The notes under the pieces are model-generated. The model saw nothing but the letters and a program-made list of their open reading frames with translations, was not told the DNA's origin and did no database searches. Both the position numbers and the translations under genes were made by a program. Shown in pieces: positions 33,230 to 41,378 of a stretch of 64,000 nucleotides of DNA (its first letter is position 1; the number at the start of each line of letters is the position of its first letter). This DNA comes from Mycolicibacterium aubagnense. Lineage in GTDB: Bacteria; Actinomycetota; Actinomycetes; Mycobacteriales; Mycobacteriaceae. The DNA lies in NCBI RefSeq assembly GCF_010730955.1, contig NZ_AP022577.1:5952001-6016000 (forward strand), written 5' to 3'.

Positions 33230-34384
33230 GTGGTAGTTCGTGTGGACGTCGCCCCTAGTCTGCTGGAATGGGCGATTGAGCGCGCCGGATGGGACGACGA
33301 CACCACCGCCCGCCGCGCACCGAAGCTCGACATGTGGATCAGCGGTGACGAACGCCCGACCCTCAAACAGCTCGAGAAGTTCGCCCACGCCACACACACC
33401 CCGTTCGGTCTGCTGTTCCTGTCCGAGCCACCGGACGAACCGGTACCGATCCCCGACATGCGCACGATCGGCAACGCCGCCGTCCCGCGACCGTCCGCGG
33501 ACCTGCTGGACACCATCTACATCTGTCAGGCCCGGCAGGACTGGTACCGCGACTACGCGCGTGACCAGGGCGTCCCGGAGCTCCCGTTCGTCGGCTCCGC
33601 GACCGCCGACACCCCTGTCGTGCAAGCTGCCCAGATGATCCGCAGCGAGCTCGGTTTCAACCTCGCCGACCGCACGGCGTTTGCCAACTCCGACGAAGCC
33701 CTGCGCCAGCTCATCGACCGCATCGAGAACACCGGCGTGCTGGTGATGGTCAACGGTATCGTCGGCAGCGACACGCACCGTGCCCTCGCGCCGGAGGAGT
33801 TCCGAGGCTTCGCCCTCTCGGACCCGTACGCCCCGCTGATCTTCGTCAACGGCGCCGACACCAAGGCGGCGCAGATCTTCACCCTGATCCACGAGTTGGC
33901 GCACATCTGGCTCGGCGGGAGCGCGCTGTCTGACGCGGCGATGGCCTCGCGCGATGGGGTCAGCGAGGAACTGTGGTGCAACCGGGTCGCCGCCGAGGTG
34001 CTTGTGCCGCTGTCGGCACTGCGCGCCGACTACCAGGGCCAGCCGACGCCACAGGAGATCAGTCGGCTCGCGCGCCGGTACAAGGTGAGCACCCTCGTGA
34101 TCCTCAAGCGGCTGTTCGACGCGAGGTACCTCGCCTGGGACGACTACCAGCAGATGTACAAGGACGAACGGGACGCGGTGATAGCGCACGCCAAGAACCG
34201 GCGTGGTGAGAGCGGTGGGAACTACTACAACACCCAACCGCTGCGTCTGAGTCGGCACTTTGCCCGCGCGGTGATCGCCAGCACGTACGAGGGTAGTACG
34301 AGCTTCAGGGAGGCGTTCCAGCTGTTGGGGACACGGAAGCACGAGACTTTCAGCAAGCTCGCCGATGAGATCGGGGTGAGTTGA
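33230..34384 (+). CDS. ImmA/IrrE-type metallopeptidase with N-terminal HTH-like region (384 aa)
   Basis: Zinc-protease motif HELAH at residues 221-225 in the strand IFTLIHELAHIWLGG, followed by NRVAAEVLVPLSAL with the third-ligand region Glu, as in ImmA/IrrE. The N-terminus (APSLLEWAIERAGWDDDTTARR, LDMWISGDERPTLKQLEKFA) is the short HTH-like segment of the COG2856 group. It overlaps the PIN-type gene by one base. Such proteins cleave or control regulators and, with a PIN partner, form predicted toxin-antitoxin modules. GTG 33230 has GGAGG 11 nt upstream. Confidence 0.8.
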   Translation: MVVRVDVAPSLLEWAIERAGWDDDTTARRAPKLDMWISGDERPTLKQLEKFAHATHTPFGLLFLSEPPDEPVPIPDMRTIGNAAVPRPSADLLDTIYICQARQDWYRDYARDQGVPELPFVGSATADTPVVQAAQMIRSELGFNLADRTAFANSDEALRQLIDRIENTGVLVMVNGIVGSDTHRALAPEEFRGFALSDPYAPLIFVNGADTKAAQIFTLIHELAHIWLGGSALSDAAMASRDGVSEELWCNRVAAEVLVPLSALRADYQGQPTPQEISRLARRYKVSTLVILKRLFDARYLAWDDYQQMYKDERDAVIAHAKNRRGESGGNYYNTQPLRLSRHFARAVIASTYEGSTSFREAFQLLGTRKHETFSKLADEIGVS

Positions 34385-34872
34385 TGTACCTCGTGGACGC
34401 GAACGTGCTCATCGACGCGAAGAACCGCTACTACGCCTTCGATATCGCCCCGGGCTTCTGGAAGTGGCTGGAGGGTGCGCACACCGCTGGCCATGTGTGC
34501 AGCATCGAGGCGGTCCGCGATGAACTGGTCGCCGGTGACGACGAGCTCGCCGGGTGGGCCAAGACGAACAGCGCTTTCTTCCGGCCGATGGACCAGGCAA
34601 CCACTACGCACTTCCCAGCGTTGACTATCTGGGCGAGTTCCCGGTCGTACACCCAGGCGGCTCTGGCTGAGTTCACCGGCAGTGCGGCCGATTATCTGCT
34701 CGTCGCATACGCTCGCGCGCACGATCACGTCGTGGTCACCCACGAACGGTCGAGTCCGGACTCACGGAAGCGGGTGATGATCCCGGACGCCTGCGCGGCG
34801 ATTGGCGTGACGTCGCTCGGCCCGTTCGAGATGATGCGCCGGACCGGAGCGACGCTCGACCTGCCCAACTAG
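34384..34872 (+). CDS. DUF4411 PIN-like nuclease, partner of the ImmA/IrrE protein (162 aa)
   Basis: Acidic PIN residues at the N-terminus (YLVDANVLIDAKNRYY), a middle Glu region (SIEAVRDELVAGDDELAGW), a later Asp (GSAADYLLVAYARAH), and VTHE-x4-DSRKRVMIPDAC at the end, the layout of DUF4411. PIN domains are single-strand-specific RNases and common toxins. The stop/start overlap (TGATG) with the metallopeptidase gene supports a two-gene module made at fixed ratio. Confidence 0.75.
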   Translation: MYLVDANVLIDAKNRYYAFDIAPGFWKWLEGAHTAGHVCSIEAVRDELVAGDDELAGWAKTNSAFFRPMDQATTTHFPALTIWASSRSYTQAALAEFTGSAADYLLVAYARAHDHVVVTHERSSPDSRKRVMIPDACAAIGVTSLGPFEMMRRTGATLDLPN

Positions 34873-34900
34873 CCACGGCCAGTGCTGGGGCGGGTGCCGA

Positions 34901-35180
34901 TCAACAGTTCGGACCCGTCGCGCAGGTTCCGCCGGGGTCGCCCGTAGATGCGACCCTCGCGGTGTCCGCGTACGGACGCGCCCGCTTGCCAGTGAGCCCC
35001 TGCTCCGTCAGTACCTCGAGCAGTTGGTCCGCGGCGTACGTGACGGACGTCGGTCGACGCCCCCGGCGCAAGTTCGGGCAAACGCGATCGGCATCCCGAG
35101 TACGTCTTCGAAGTCGACGATGCGCAAGCGTGTGATCCTTCCACGGGATGAGGTGCCGGACTTCGGCAAACCCCTAGACC
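34901..35180 (-). pseudogene. Possible decayed gene in the 34.9-35.4 kb gap
   Basis: No intact gene is convincing between 34873 and 35441. On the minus strand protein-like stretches occur in two frames: RITRLRIVDFEDVLGMPIAFA near 35080-35150, then YAADQLLEVLTEQGLTGKRA near 34980-35040, ending at a TGA at 34901. They could be one small gene broken by an indel near 35045. Evidence is weak. Confidence 0.2.
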
Positions 35181-35441
35181 ATTCATGCGGTGGCGACCGG
35201 CCGGCGCTGGTGTCGGCGGTGACGGTGATCACCGGGCGTGTGTTAGCTGCCGCGGCGGCTGCCCGGCAGGCGTGGTCTCCACGCCGACACTTCACCAGCG
35301 GGAAATGTCTATGTGACGCCGATAATTTCAAAGTCCGATTGATCGGCTCCGTTCCCGATTGACACGGCAGTCCGGGTATGTGAAGGTAGCCAGGAATGCG
35401 CTGGGGGGTGCAGTTCGCCATTTAGGGGAGGGATAAGCAGC

Positions 35442-36542
35442 TTGAAGAAGCCATTGCGGTTGTCGCCGAGACTGCGGCGGTCCGCGGCCGTGCTCTCGGT
35501 GATGTCGATGCTTGTCGCCGGGGTCACGGTCATCGACCGCGACCGCTCCGGAGGCGTGGGTCTATCGGCGCTGCCCGGCGCTACCGGGCAGCCAGCTCCG
35601 ACCGGCCCGACCGGGGGCGGCGGTTCTGGTGGCTCCGGCGGTGCCCCACCTTTCCCATTACAGCCACCGGAGATGCCCAGCGGTCCGCCGAACGGGTACA
35701 ACAGCGGCTCATACCCGGCACCGGATCAGGGCAACGGCATATCGATCTACAACTCAGGCGCTCCGCAGAGCCCAGGCGGCAGCCAGGGCTATCAGCAGGC
35801 CCCGAGCTACCCGCAGCAGCAATTGCAGCCGGCCAACGGTGTCCAACCTCCGGATTATGACGCCCCGCTTCAAACCGCGCAACCGCAGGAAGCGCCGCAC
35901 GCGTCAGCGGCTCCCACACAGTCGGCTCCACAAACTGAGAGTGCGCCGCAGCCACAGCAGCAGTCGCAGTCTGACCAGTCTTCGGATGATCAGTCGCAGC
36001 AGCATTGTTCTTCGACGGCGGCGGGGCTTCCCGGCATCACTGGAGGAGGCGGCCGCGGGCTCATCGTGACCCGCGGGTTGGGCAAGCTCCCCATGAGTCC
36101 ACTGATGGGGCCGGGCTGTGTGGAGTGTCCGCCTCAGGCGGGTCCGGAACCGAAACCGCAAGCGCCGCCGTCGAAGGTCACCGCGCCGTGCCAAGGCGAT
36201 TTCGACAACGTCGCGTCGATCTTGACGCTGCAGCAGTCGCCCTCCTCGGGAATCCCGTGGGGGATCAAACTGCAACCTGTGGTGTCAGACCAAGGTGTGG
36301 TGAACATGTCGGTGGAGATCTTTGTTGATGGGAAGCTCGCTAACGTCTACGAGCCTCACCTGCAGCCGTGGAACTACGTCTTCCATGGACCGCTTCCCCG
36401 TTCGTTCTCGGTGCGCTACGAGGCGGACAAGTACACCATGCATGCTGGCAGCGAGGTGTCATTCCTGTACCACTGGTATTCGGTGACCAAAACCGGTTCC
36501 GGTGGGTACGGGTTCGTCAATTGCCTCTACACCGCCGCGTAG
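35442..36542 (+). CDS. Exported Pro/Gln-rich protein (366 aa)
   Basis: TTG start with GGAGGG about 10 nt upstream. A Sec-type signal follows a basic N-terminus (KKPLRLSPRLRR): AAVLSVMSMLVAGVTV. Residues 40-180 are Gly/Pro then Gln/Ser-rich and likely unstructured. The C-terminal domain (about 240-366) is beta-rich: GIKLQPVVSDQGVVNMSVEIFVDG, NYVFHGPLPRSFSVRYEADKY, VSFLYHWYSVTKTG. Three late Cys residues may form disulphides outside the membrane. It starts an operon with the next two genes. No family recognised. Confidence 0.65.
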   Translation: MKKPLRLSPRLRRSAAVLSVMSMLVAGVTVIDRDRSGGVGLSALPGATGQPAPTGPTGGGGSGGSGGAPPFPLQPPEMPSGPPNGYNSGSYPAPDQGNGISIYNSGAPQSPGGSQGYQQAPSYPQQQLQPANGVQPPDYDAPLQTAQPQEAPHASAAPTQSAPQTESAPQPQQQSQSDQSSDDQSQQHCSSTAAGLPGITGGGGRGLIVTRGLGKLPMSPLMGPGCVECPPQAGPEPKPQAPPSKVTAPCQGDFDNVASILTLQQSPSSGIPWGIKLQPVVSDQGVVNMSVEIFVDGKLANVYEPHLQPWNYVFHGPLPRSFSVRYEADKYTMHAGSEVSFLYHWYSVTKTGSGGYGFVNCLYTAA

Positions 36543-36575
36543 ACCACACCACCGCCGAACATGAGAGGAGATGAC

Positions 36576-37007
36576 GTGAGCGCACTTCCAGGAAGCTTCG
36601 CCCCTGTGGTCGCCGACCTGCAGCGCAGTGGTTACCGAATCGACATCCACGCGCTGCCGGAGTCATCCGTCGATGACATGCAGCGCCGGGCCGGACTTTT
36701 TGGACTCATCCCGCGCAATGACAGTCTGCTCTTCGAGGTCGACATCAACGGCCAATCCATCGGTAGGGTCGGTGTGCATCCTGGGTCCCCGCTACCCCAG
36801 CAGATCGAATGGATCGCGGATCAGATTTCCACCGCAATGGCAGAAAACATGCGGGTCGACGGAAAGTCGGTCACGTGGCCACCGTGCCCGGACGGCAACA
36901 TGCCCATGAAACCCAACATCATCGCCGGGGAGGCGGTCTGGGTCTCTCCGTACCCGGGATCGACGATGGCGCCGGTACCCGTCGGCCATTGGGGCAGCCC
37001 ATCATGA
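36576..37007 (+). CDS. Hypothetical protein coupled to a lipoprotein gene (143 aa)
   Basis: GTG 36576 with GGAGA close upstream; the four codons before it have no signal of their own. It is mostly alpha/beta and soluble: DLQRSGYRIDIHALPESSVDDM, SLLFEVDINGQSIGRVGVH, IEWIADQISTAMAENM. The stop overlaps the ATG of the lipoprotein gene (ATGA). A cytoplasmic partner or regulator of the exported neighbours is possible. No family recognised. Confidence 0.55.
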   Translation: MSALPGSFAPVVADLQRSGYRIDIHALPESSVDDMQRRAGLFGLIPRNDSLLFEVDINGQSIGRVGVHPGSPLPQQIEWIADQISTAMAENMRVDGKSVTWPPCPDGNMPMKPNIIAGEAVWVSPYPGSTMAPVPVGHWGSPS

Positions 37008-37579
37008 CAATGCGTACGTGGCTTGCTGTTTCGGCGCTGCCGGTGGTGCTGACCCTGGGAGCATGCACCCCCACACCCGCCCCCGGCGGCCCATCGTCCA
37101 GCCAGACGCCGCCGCCCGCGCCCCAGATCGATTACGGACATATCCCCGGGCGCTTTCCGCAACCGGCGACGACCACGAATGCCGGGCAAGCTCAAGCGCC
37201 CGTCGAAGGGTGCGTCAACGTCGAAGGCGCCGACGAACAAACACACCTGACCGTGGTCGATTGCGCAGCTCCGCACGCCTACATCGTCGTTCAGCGCGTC
37301 ACTCACCCATCCGAATGCGTTGCGGACGCTGATCGGTTCCTGCACATGAAAACCGGCGACCAAGAATGGACAGCCTGCCTCGACCTCGCATGGGATGCAC
37401 CACGCTGCATAAGCCTTGGGCTTCTCGTGACCTCAGTAGCCTGCGATAACACCACCGCGATCAATCGATACAAACCAATCAACCTGCTACTCAACGCGAT
37501 CGATGTCTCGGGCTGCCCCAACGGCGGCTACCGCCACCCCGTACGCCGCTTCACCATCTGCACCCAACTCGTGGGATAG
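37004..37579 (+). CDS. Lipoprotein (LppU-like, 191 aa)
   Basis: Lipobox LTLGAC near residue 20 after a hydrophobic signal (AVSALPVVLTLG), then a Pro-rich spacer. The mature part has regularly spaced Cys: EGCVNVEGAD, VDCAAPHAYIVVQRVTHPSECV, WTACLDLAWDAPRCIS, ACDNTTAIN, SGCPNGGYRHPVRRFTICT. The GC..V...C..PH..VV...C pattern is like small mycobacterial septum/lipoprotein families such as LppU. A decayed copy of its last 40 codons lies just downstream at 37677-37790. Confidence 0.65.
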   Translation: MTMRTWLAVSALPVVLTLGACTPTPAPGGPSSSQTPPPAPQIDYGHIPGRFPQPATTTNAGQAQAPVEGCVNVEGADEQTHLTVVDCAAPHAYIVVQRVTHPSECVADADRFLHMKTGDQEWTACLDLAWDAPRCISLGLLVTSVACDNTTAINRYKPINLLLNAIDVSGCPNGGYRHPVRRFTICTQLVG

Positions 37580-37676
37580 ACCGCTTCAATGCGGCGCCCA
37601 ATCGAGGCATCCTCGGCGACACCCTGGAAAGCCACTCGCCACCGACTGCGACGACCGCACCGTCGAACCGCTGTCC

Positions 37677-37790
37677 AAACCGTGGCCGGTGGTAACCAAC
37701 ACGGTGGACCCGCCGCGCGCAGCCCCGGGCGGTAGTCGTCTCAAGCACCCAATGCGACGGTTCACCGTCTGCGTGGCCCAGGTCGCCTAA
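37677..37790 (+). pseudogene. Remnant of a duplicated lipoprotein 3' end
   Basis: The end of this frame, KHPMRRFTVCVAQVA, matches the end of the neighbouring lipoprotein (RHPVRRFTICTQLVG) in position and length. Nothing upstream of it is recognisable as the rest of the gene. It looks like a tandem duplication of the 3' end left by recombination. Confidence 0.45.
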
Positions 37791-37799
37791 GGAGGACAG

Positions 37800-38486
37800 T
37801 TGGGTAGGGCGTTTTCTGCTGCGGAGCGGGCAGTGGCACTGGATCTGTCGGTGCCGCCGAAGCAGGCCGCGCAGCAGTTGGGGCGCAGCGAGGGCACGAT
37901 CCGGTCGATGCGGGCCAAGGAGCGGTTGCGGCGCCTACCGGTCCCGGACGGCCAGCACGGTACCCAGTACGCGGCGAGGACCTACGGCTGCCGCTGCGAG
38001 CCTTGTCTGGAGGCCGCGCGTGCGCATGAGCGGGCGTGGGCGGCGGGGCGGCCGTTAGAGGCCAAGGTGCGCAAAGCCGCTCTCACGGCGGTGCGCCATG
38101 CCGGGCAGCAGGATCAGCGCAATGAAATCTGGCGGGCGCGCAGTGCCGCAGTCGCAGAGATCACTGAGCCTCAAGCAATTCGGGCGGGAGAGCCCATCAC
38201 CGACGAAGACATCGAGATCGCCTGCGATATGTCGATGACCGTGATGGAAGCGGCATTGGCGTTGGGGCGCACGGCGAGGGCGGTGGGCAAGATTCGTTCT
38301 CGGTATCGCAATCGCCATGACCCTGCCCAGCAGCCGCGCAACAGGCCGTGGACCGACGACGAGCTGGCCATCGCCCTGGACGAATCGATACCGCTGGAAG
38401 AGGCGGTCACTCGCCTTGACCGCAGCCCGCAAGCCATCGCCGCCAAACGTGCCATCGCCGCGGCCGGAGCTGACGCGCAGCGATAG
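37800..38486 (+). CDS. Helix-turn-helix / SANT-like DNA-binding protein (228 aa)
   Basis: TTG 37800 follows GGAGGA closely. It contains three repeats of a SANT/HTH-like unit: AAERAVALDLSVPPKQAAQQLGR near residue 7, DEDIEIACDMSMTVMEAALALGR near 133, and DDELAIALDESIPLEEAVTRLDR near 186. Each is followed by a basic recognition-like helix (TIRSMRAKERLRRL, AVGKIRSRYRNRH, AIAAKRAIAA). Between them is HGTQYAARTYGCRCEPCLEA, a Cys/His motif common in actinobacterial phage and plasmid DNA-binding proteins. Likely a DNA-binding regulator. Confidence 0.65.
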   Translation: MGRAFSAAERAVALDLSVPPKQAAQQLGRSEGTIRSMRAKERLRRLPVPDGQHGTQYAARTYGCRCEPCLEAARAHERAWAAGRPLEAKVRKAALTAVRHAGQQDQRNEIWRARSAAVAEITEPQAIRAGEPITDEDIEIACDMSMTVMEAALALGRTARAVGKIRSRYRNRHDPAQQPRNRPWTDDELAIALDESIPLEEAVTRLDRSPQAIAAKRAIAAAGADAQR

Positions 38487-38734
38487 GTATCTCGAAGTCC
38501 GGGGGATAGCATCGCCGGGCCAGCGATGCCCGTGCGGAGCGGTTTTTATTGGATTTGGTCTAACTGGAGCGTTCTGTCGCCACCCGCGTGGTCCCGAGCG
38601 ATCAGTCGGTGGGCGTGCCCGGAATGGCTCAACCTGCAGCCGGGATCGCTCTGCCGTGACGACGTCGCGGGTGCCGTAGCCCGGGTCGCGCCGCACCCGG
38701 CTCTGGGTGCGGTCGCCGCGCCACGATCGGGCGC

Positions 38735-39067
38735 ATGCGCTGGATTCCCGAGTCGACGACCCTCGAGCTGACCGCCCGGAACGTGCAGGCCCTCCTGGAC
38801 AAGCTAGACGATCCCGTGTCTGCTCGGACGTTGGTGAGCCCGTGCGGCGCGGTAACAGTGACGGCGACCGAAACACCCGGCGCCGCCGAAGCGGCAGCCC
38901 GGCCGGGCACCGTGCCATTGACGCACAGCCAACTCCAGGAGTTGGCGGTGGAAGGCGCCGAGGTGCGGGTTGCCGCCGTACGAGTGATCAGCGTGACTGA
39001 CGCTGACCACTACTCGGATCGCGCGGCGGGCGTGGTGTACATGCCTACCAGCGGCGAGTATCGGTGA
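38735..39067 (+). CDS. Hypothetical protein (110 aa)
   Basis: ATG 38735. The N-terminus has TTLELTARNVQALLDKLDDPVSARTL, then a beta region AVTVTATET, a Pro/Ala spacer, and VPLTHSQLQELAVEGAEVRVAAVRVI and YSDRAAGVVYMPTSGEY. The pattern resembles a family of small proteins common on mycobacterial plasmids, of unknown role. The last segment with DHYSDR looks functional or structural. It precedes the ESX-substrate remnant. Confidence 0.55.
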   Translation: MRWIPESTTLELTARNVQALLDKLDDPVSARTLVSPCGAVTVTATETPGAAEAAARPGTVPLTHSQLQELAVEGAEVRVAAVRVISVTDADHYSDRAAGVVYMPTSGEYR

Positions 39068-39102
39068 CCTCACCTGCAGCGGCTGCCGCCGGCCGAAGGA
39101 CA

Positions 39103-39182
39103 GTGGGTCTACTCCGCGCTTCGGCCGGTTCTGCGCAGCGGTCCCGCCGCTGCATAGGGCTTCGTCGAATGTCTCGCGTCCG
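39103..39182 (-). repeat. Decayed copy of the 3' end of the 39986-41329 gene
   Basis: On the minus strand it reads RETFDEALCSGGTAAQNRP, against HETIGEAVRGGTIAQNRPE at the end of the downstream gene. At DNA level 39110-39150 and 39985-40027 share most bases (CTACTCCGCGCT, GGCCGGTTCTG, GGTCCCGCC). The MntA-HepT pair lies exactly between the two copies. Confidence 0.55.
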
Positions 39183-39215
39183 TTTGATACCGGCCTAGGT
39201 GTTGCAGGGCTGGGA

Positions 39216-39554
39216 TTAGCTCTCGGAATCGGCCACGGCCCGCAGCGGATCCAGATGCACCGCGATCACGCTGTCCGCGATGCTCCGATCGAATTTCCAA
39301 TACTTGTGAACGATGTTCGTTCGAAATCCACTGATAGCTTTCCAGTCGACGCTCGGGTGACGGGCTTTCAACTCGCCGCTGAGCTTCCCACACGCTTCCG
39401 CGACGATGATCAGCTGCCGGTCCACCGCATCGACATGGATCTGTTCTTCCAGTTCCGTTTGTGGCCGGTGTTCGGACTGGTACCTGGTGATGGTGTCTAT
39501 GGCCGCGACAATATTTTGGGCATAACGGGAATCGTGCCGTGTCGGATCGGTCAA
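39216..39554 (-). CDS. HepT-type toxin RNase (HEPN, 112 aa)
   Basis: The HEPN active-site motif Rx4HxY is intact as RTNIVHKY at residues 78-85. Upstream are RYAQNIVAAIDTITRY and VDRQLIIVAEACGKLSGELK, the DUF86 pattern. HepT is an RNA-cleaving toxin that the MntA partner inactivates by adding AMP to the tyrosine of Rx4HxY. The ATG overlaps the stop of the MntA gene (ATGA), the normal order antitoxin-toxin. Confidence 0.88.
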   Translation of the reverse strand: MTDPTRHDSRYAQNIVAAIDTITRYQSEHRPQTELEEQIHVDAVDRQLIIVAEACGKLSGELKARHPSVDWKAISGFRTNIVHKYWKFDRSIADSVIAVHLDPLRAVADSES

Positions 39555-39901
39555 AGCGGGATCGTCTTCCCTCGAGAAATCGATGCGGCGACATCTTCCC
39601 GGGCGAATTTGAGTACCAAGACGTCGACTCCGACCCCCAGCAGCTCCTCCAATTCGACAGATAGCCCAGCGGAGTTCATGAACTGCTGGCCCGCGGACTG
39701 ACCCGGGAAGTCAACGAGCAAATCGATGTCGCTGTCGCCCTGCGCCACGCCGGCCGCCACCGACCCGCATACGCGGATGTTGGCGGCTCCGCGGGCACGC
39801 GCAGCTCTATTGATCCCTCCGCGATGATGGCGCAGGAGCCGCAGCAGCCGATCAGAGTCTGGTGACATCTGATCTTTGACATGGCCCGCAGTGCTGCCCA
39901 T
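39551..39901 (-). CDS. MntA-type nucleotidyltransferase antitoxin (116 aa)
   Basis: Minimal nucleotidyltransferase with the GS-x10-DxD motif intact: GSVAAG at 46-51 and SDIDLLVDF with Asp 58 and 60. The tail (VELEELLGVGVDVLVLKF) contains a third acidic residue. It adenylylates HepT to neutralise it. The start at 39901 was chosen to keep the conserved core; in-frame ATGs at 39949 and 39868 are alternatives and none has a strong ribosome site. It lies 84 bp after the ESX substrate gene end. Confidence 0.85.
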   Translation of the reverse strand: MGSTAGHVKDQMSPDSDRLLRLLRHHRGGINRAARARGAANIRVCGSVAAGVAQGDSDIDLLVDFPGQSAGQQFMNSAGLSVELEELLGVGVDVLVLKFAREDVAASISRGKTIPL

Positions 39902-39985
39902 GCGGGTGATGTTACCGATCGGCAAGTCACCATGCGTTGAATGAGGCATGGGCGGTGCGGGTGCTCGTGTAGTGGCCGCCTGCTC

Positions 39986-41329
39986 CTACTCCGCGCTCTC
40001 CGGCCGGTTCTGTGCAATGGTCCCGCCACGCACCGCCTCGCCGATCGTTTCGTGCCCGTTCATCCTGGCCGTTTCGGGCGTGTGCTTGGCAACGGGGGTG
40101 CTCTGCTTCCCGGCCGGCGCCCCGTTGCCGCCCATACCCGGCATCATCGGCATACCCTGGCCCATCGGTTGTCCGCCGGCGCTAGTCCCGGCTGGATTCG
40201 CTTGCGGCGCAACGCGCATGGCGTTCTCCGGTGCGCCGGCGGCCAGAGCGGTGCGCGGGGCGTCGGAGCGGCCGCTGACCTGGGCGTCGGTGTGGAGGCC
40301 GGCGACGCTTGTGCCGGTGGTGGCTGGCGGGGACGCACCTGGAGCGGTCGGTGCTGGCGACGCCGGCGTGATGCTGGCGGTCGGGCCCAGTACCGGGACC
40401 GCGGCCGGCGCCGACCCGATCGCACGATCCAAATCTTCAGTCGTGATCGCCTCGCCCTTGTCCTGCTGCGGATTTGAGCCGCCACCCAGCTGCGGCGCAG
40501 GCGGCGGAGCAACGGTTGGAGCGGGCGCCGCGGGCTGCTGGGGCTGAGGAATCTGCGCAGGCTGGCCCGGGTTCTTCTGGCCTGCCATCAGCGCCGCGAT
40601 CGCCGCCTCATTGGCGGGGGAGCTGCCGGCAGAGCTCGGTGATGTGGCCGCGGCGGCCGGAGCAGGTGCGGTGCCGGGAAGCGCCGCGGCGGACCTGGCG
40701 GCGGGGGAGGGCGAAGCGGACGGACCAGGAGCCGACCGGGCGGCGGGAGCGGGGGACGGTTTGCCACCAGGAAGATTCCGGCCGGTCGGGTCGCCAGCGC
40801 GCTTCTCATTCTTCTGATGGACTTTGCCGTCGAGGGTGTTCGCGATCTTGTCAAACGCCTCGACCAACGCTTTGTCGGCGCTATCACGCGCAGCTCGCAG
40901 ATCCCGGGAGCGGTCCCGCGCTTGTCGCAGCAATTCCGCGAGTCGCGCCACCTCTGCTCCACTGGAACCGCTCGTCGCGGACGCGCTCAGCGCAGCGCTG
41001 GCCTGCTTCACGGCGGTGTCGGCCTCCTGAAGCTCGGCACGGGTCGGGGCCGTCTTCTTCCACGCGTCGGCCGCACGCTTCATCGCCGATACCGCGGCGC
41101 CAGCCGCGACGGCGGCCGTGGCCTGCGACTCGAGTTGCTGGCGGATGGCCACCAGATCGCTGTGGACCTTGTCGACTTCGGCGGTCTTGTTGCAAGTCAC
41201 GAGACCGGCTGCGGTTTTCTGTAAATCATCGGCCGCGGCTTCCAGTCCGCGGCCGATGGCGGTTAGGTCGTTGGCGGACGTTCCATCCAAGAACGTGAAG
41301 TCGTAGTCGGGATACTCAGACAGATCCAT
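39986..41329 (-). CDS. ESX substrate-like protein with N-terminal helical region (447 aa)
   Basis: Start at ATG 41329 (MDLSEYPDYDF); the longer frame overlaps the protease gene. Residues 10-215 are helical with coiled stretches (LTAIGRGLEAAADDLQKTAA, LVAIRQQLESQATAAVAAGA, LAELLRQARDRSRDLRAARDSA). The rest is Pro/Ala-rich (PSPAPAARSAPGPSASPSP), with a short conserved end GHETIGEAVRGGTIAQNRP. The build is that of an Esp-type secreted protein. No WxG or clear YxxxD. A decayed copy of its 3' end lies beyond the MntA-HepT pair. Confidence 0.6.
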   Translation of the reverse strand: MDLSEYPDYDFTFLDGTSANDLTAIGRGLEAAADDLQKTAAGLVTCNKTAEVDKVHSDLVAIRQQLESQATAAVAAGAAVSAMKRAADAWKKTAPTRAELQEADTAVKQASAALSASATSGSSGAEVARLAELLRQARDRSRDLRAARDSADKALVEAFDKIANTLDGKVHQKNEKRAGDPTGRNLPGGKPSPAPAARSAPGPSASPSPAARSAAALPGTAPAPAAAATSPSSAGSSPANEAAIAALMAGQKNPGQPAQIPQPQQPAAPAPTVAPPPAPQLGGGSNPQQDKGEAITTEDLDRAIGSAPAAVPVLGPTASITPASPAPTAPGASPPATTGTSVAGLHTDAQVSGRSDAPRTALAAGAPENAMRVAPQANPAGTSAGGQPMGQGMPMMPGMGGNGAPAGKQSTPVAKHTPETARMNGHETIGEAVRGGTIAQNRPESAE

Positions 41330-41378
41330 GCCCACATGCTCCGGTGATCGGCAGCCCCGTCCCATGCCAGGGCGCGAC

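Noticed and set aside
32291..34342. 683-codon minus-strand frame across the immunity and ImmA/IrrE genes
   Set aside because: It spans several well-supported plus-strand genes and has no recognisable domain.
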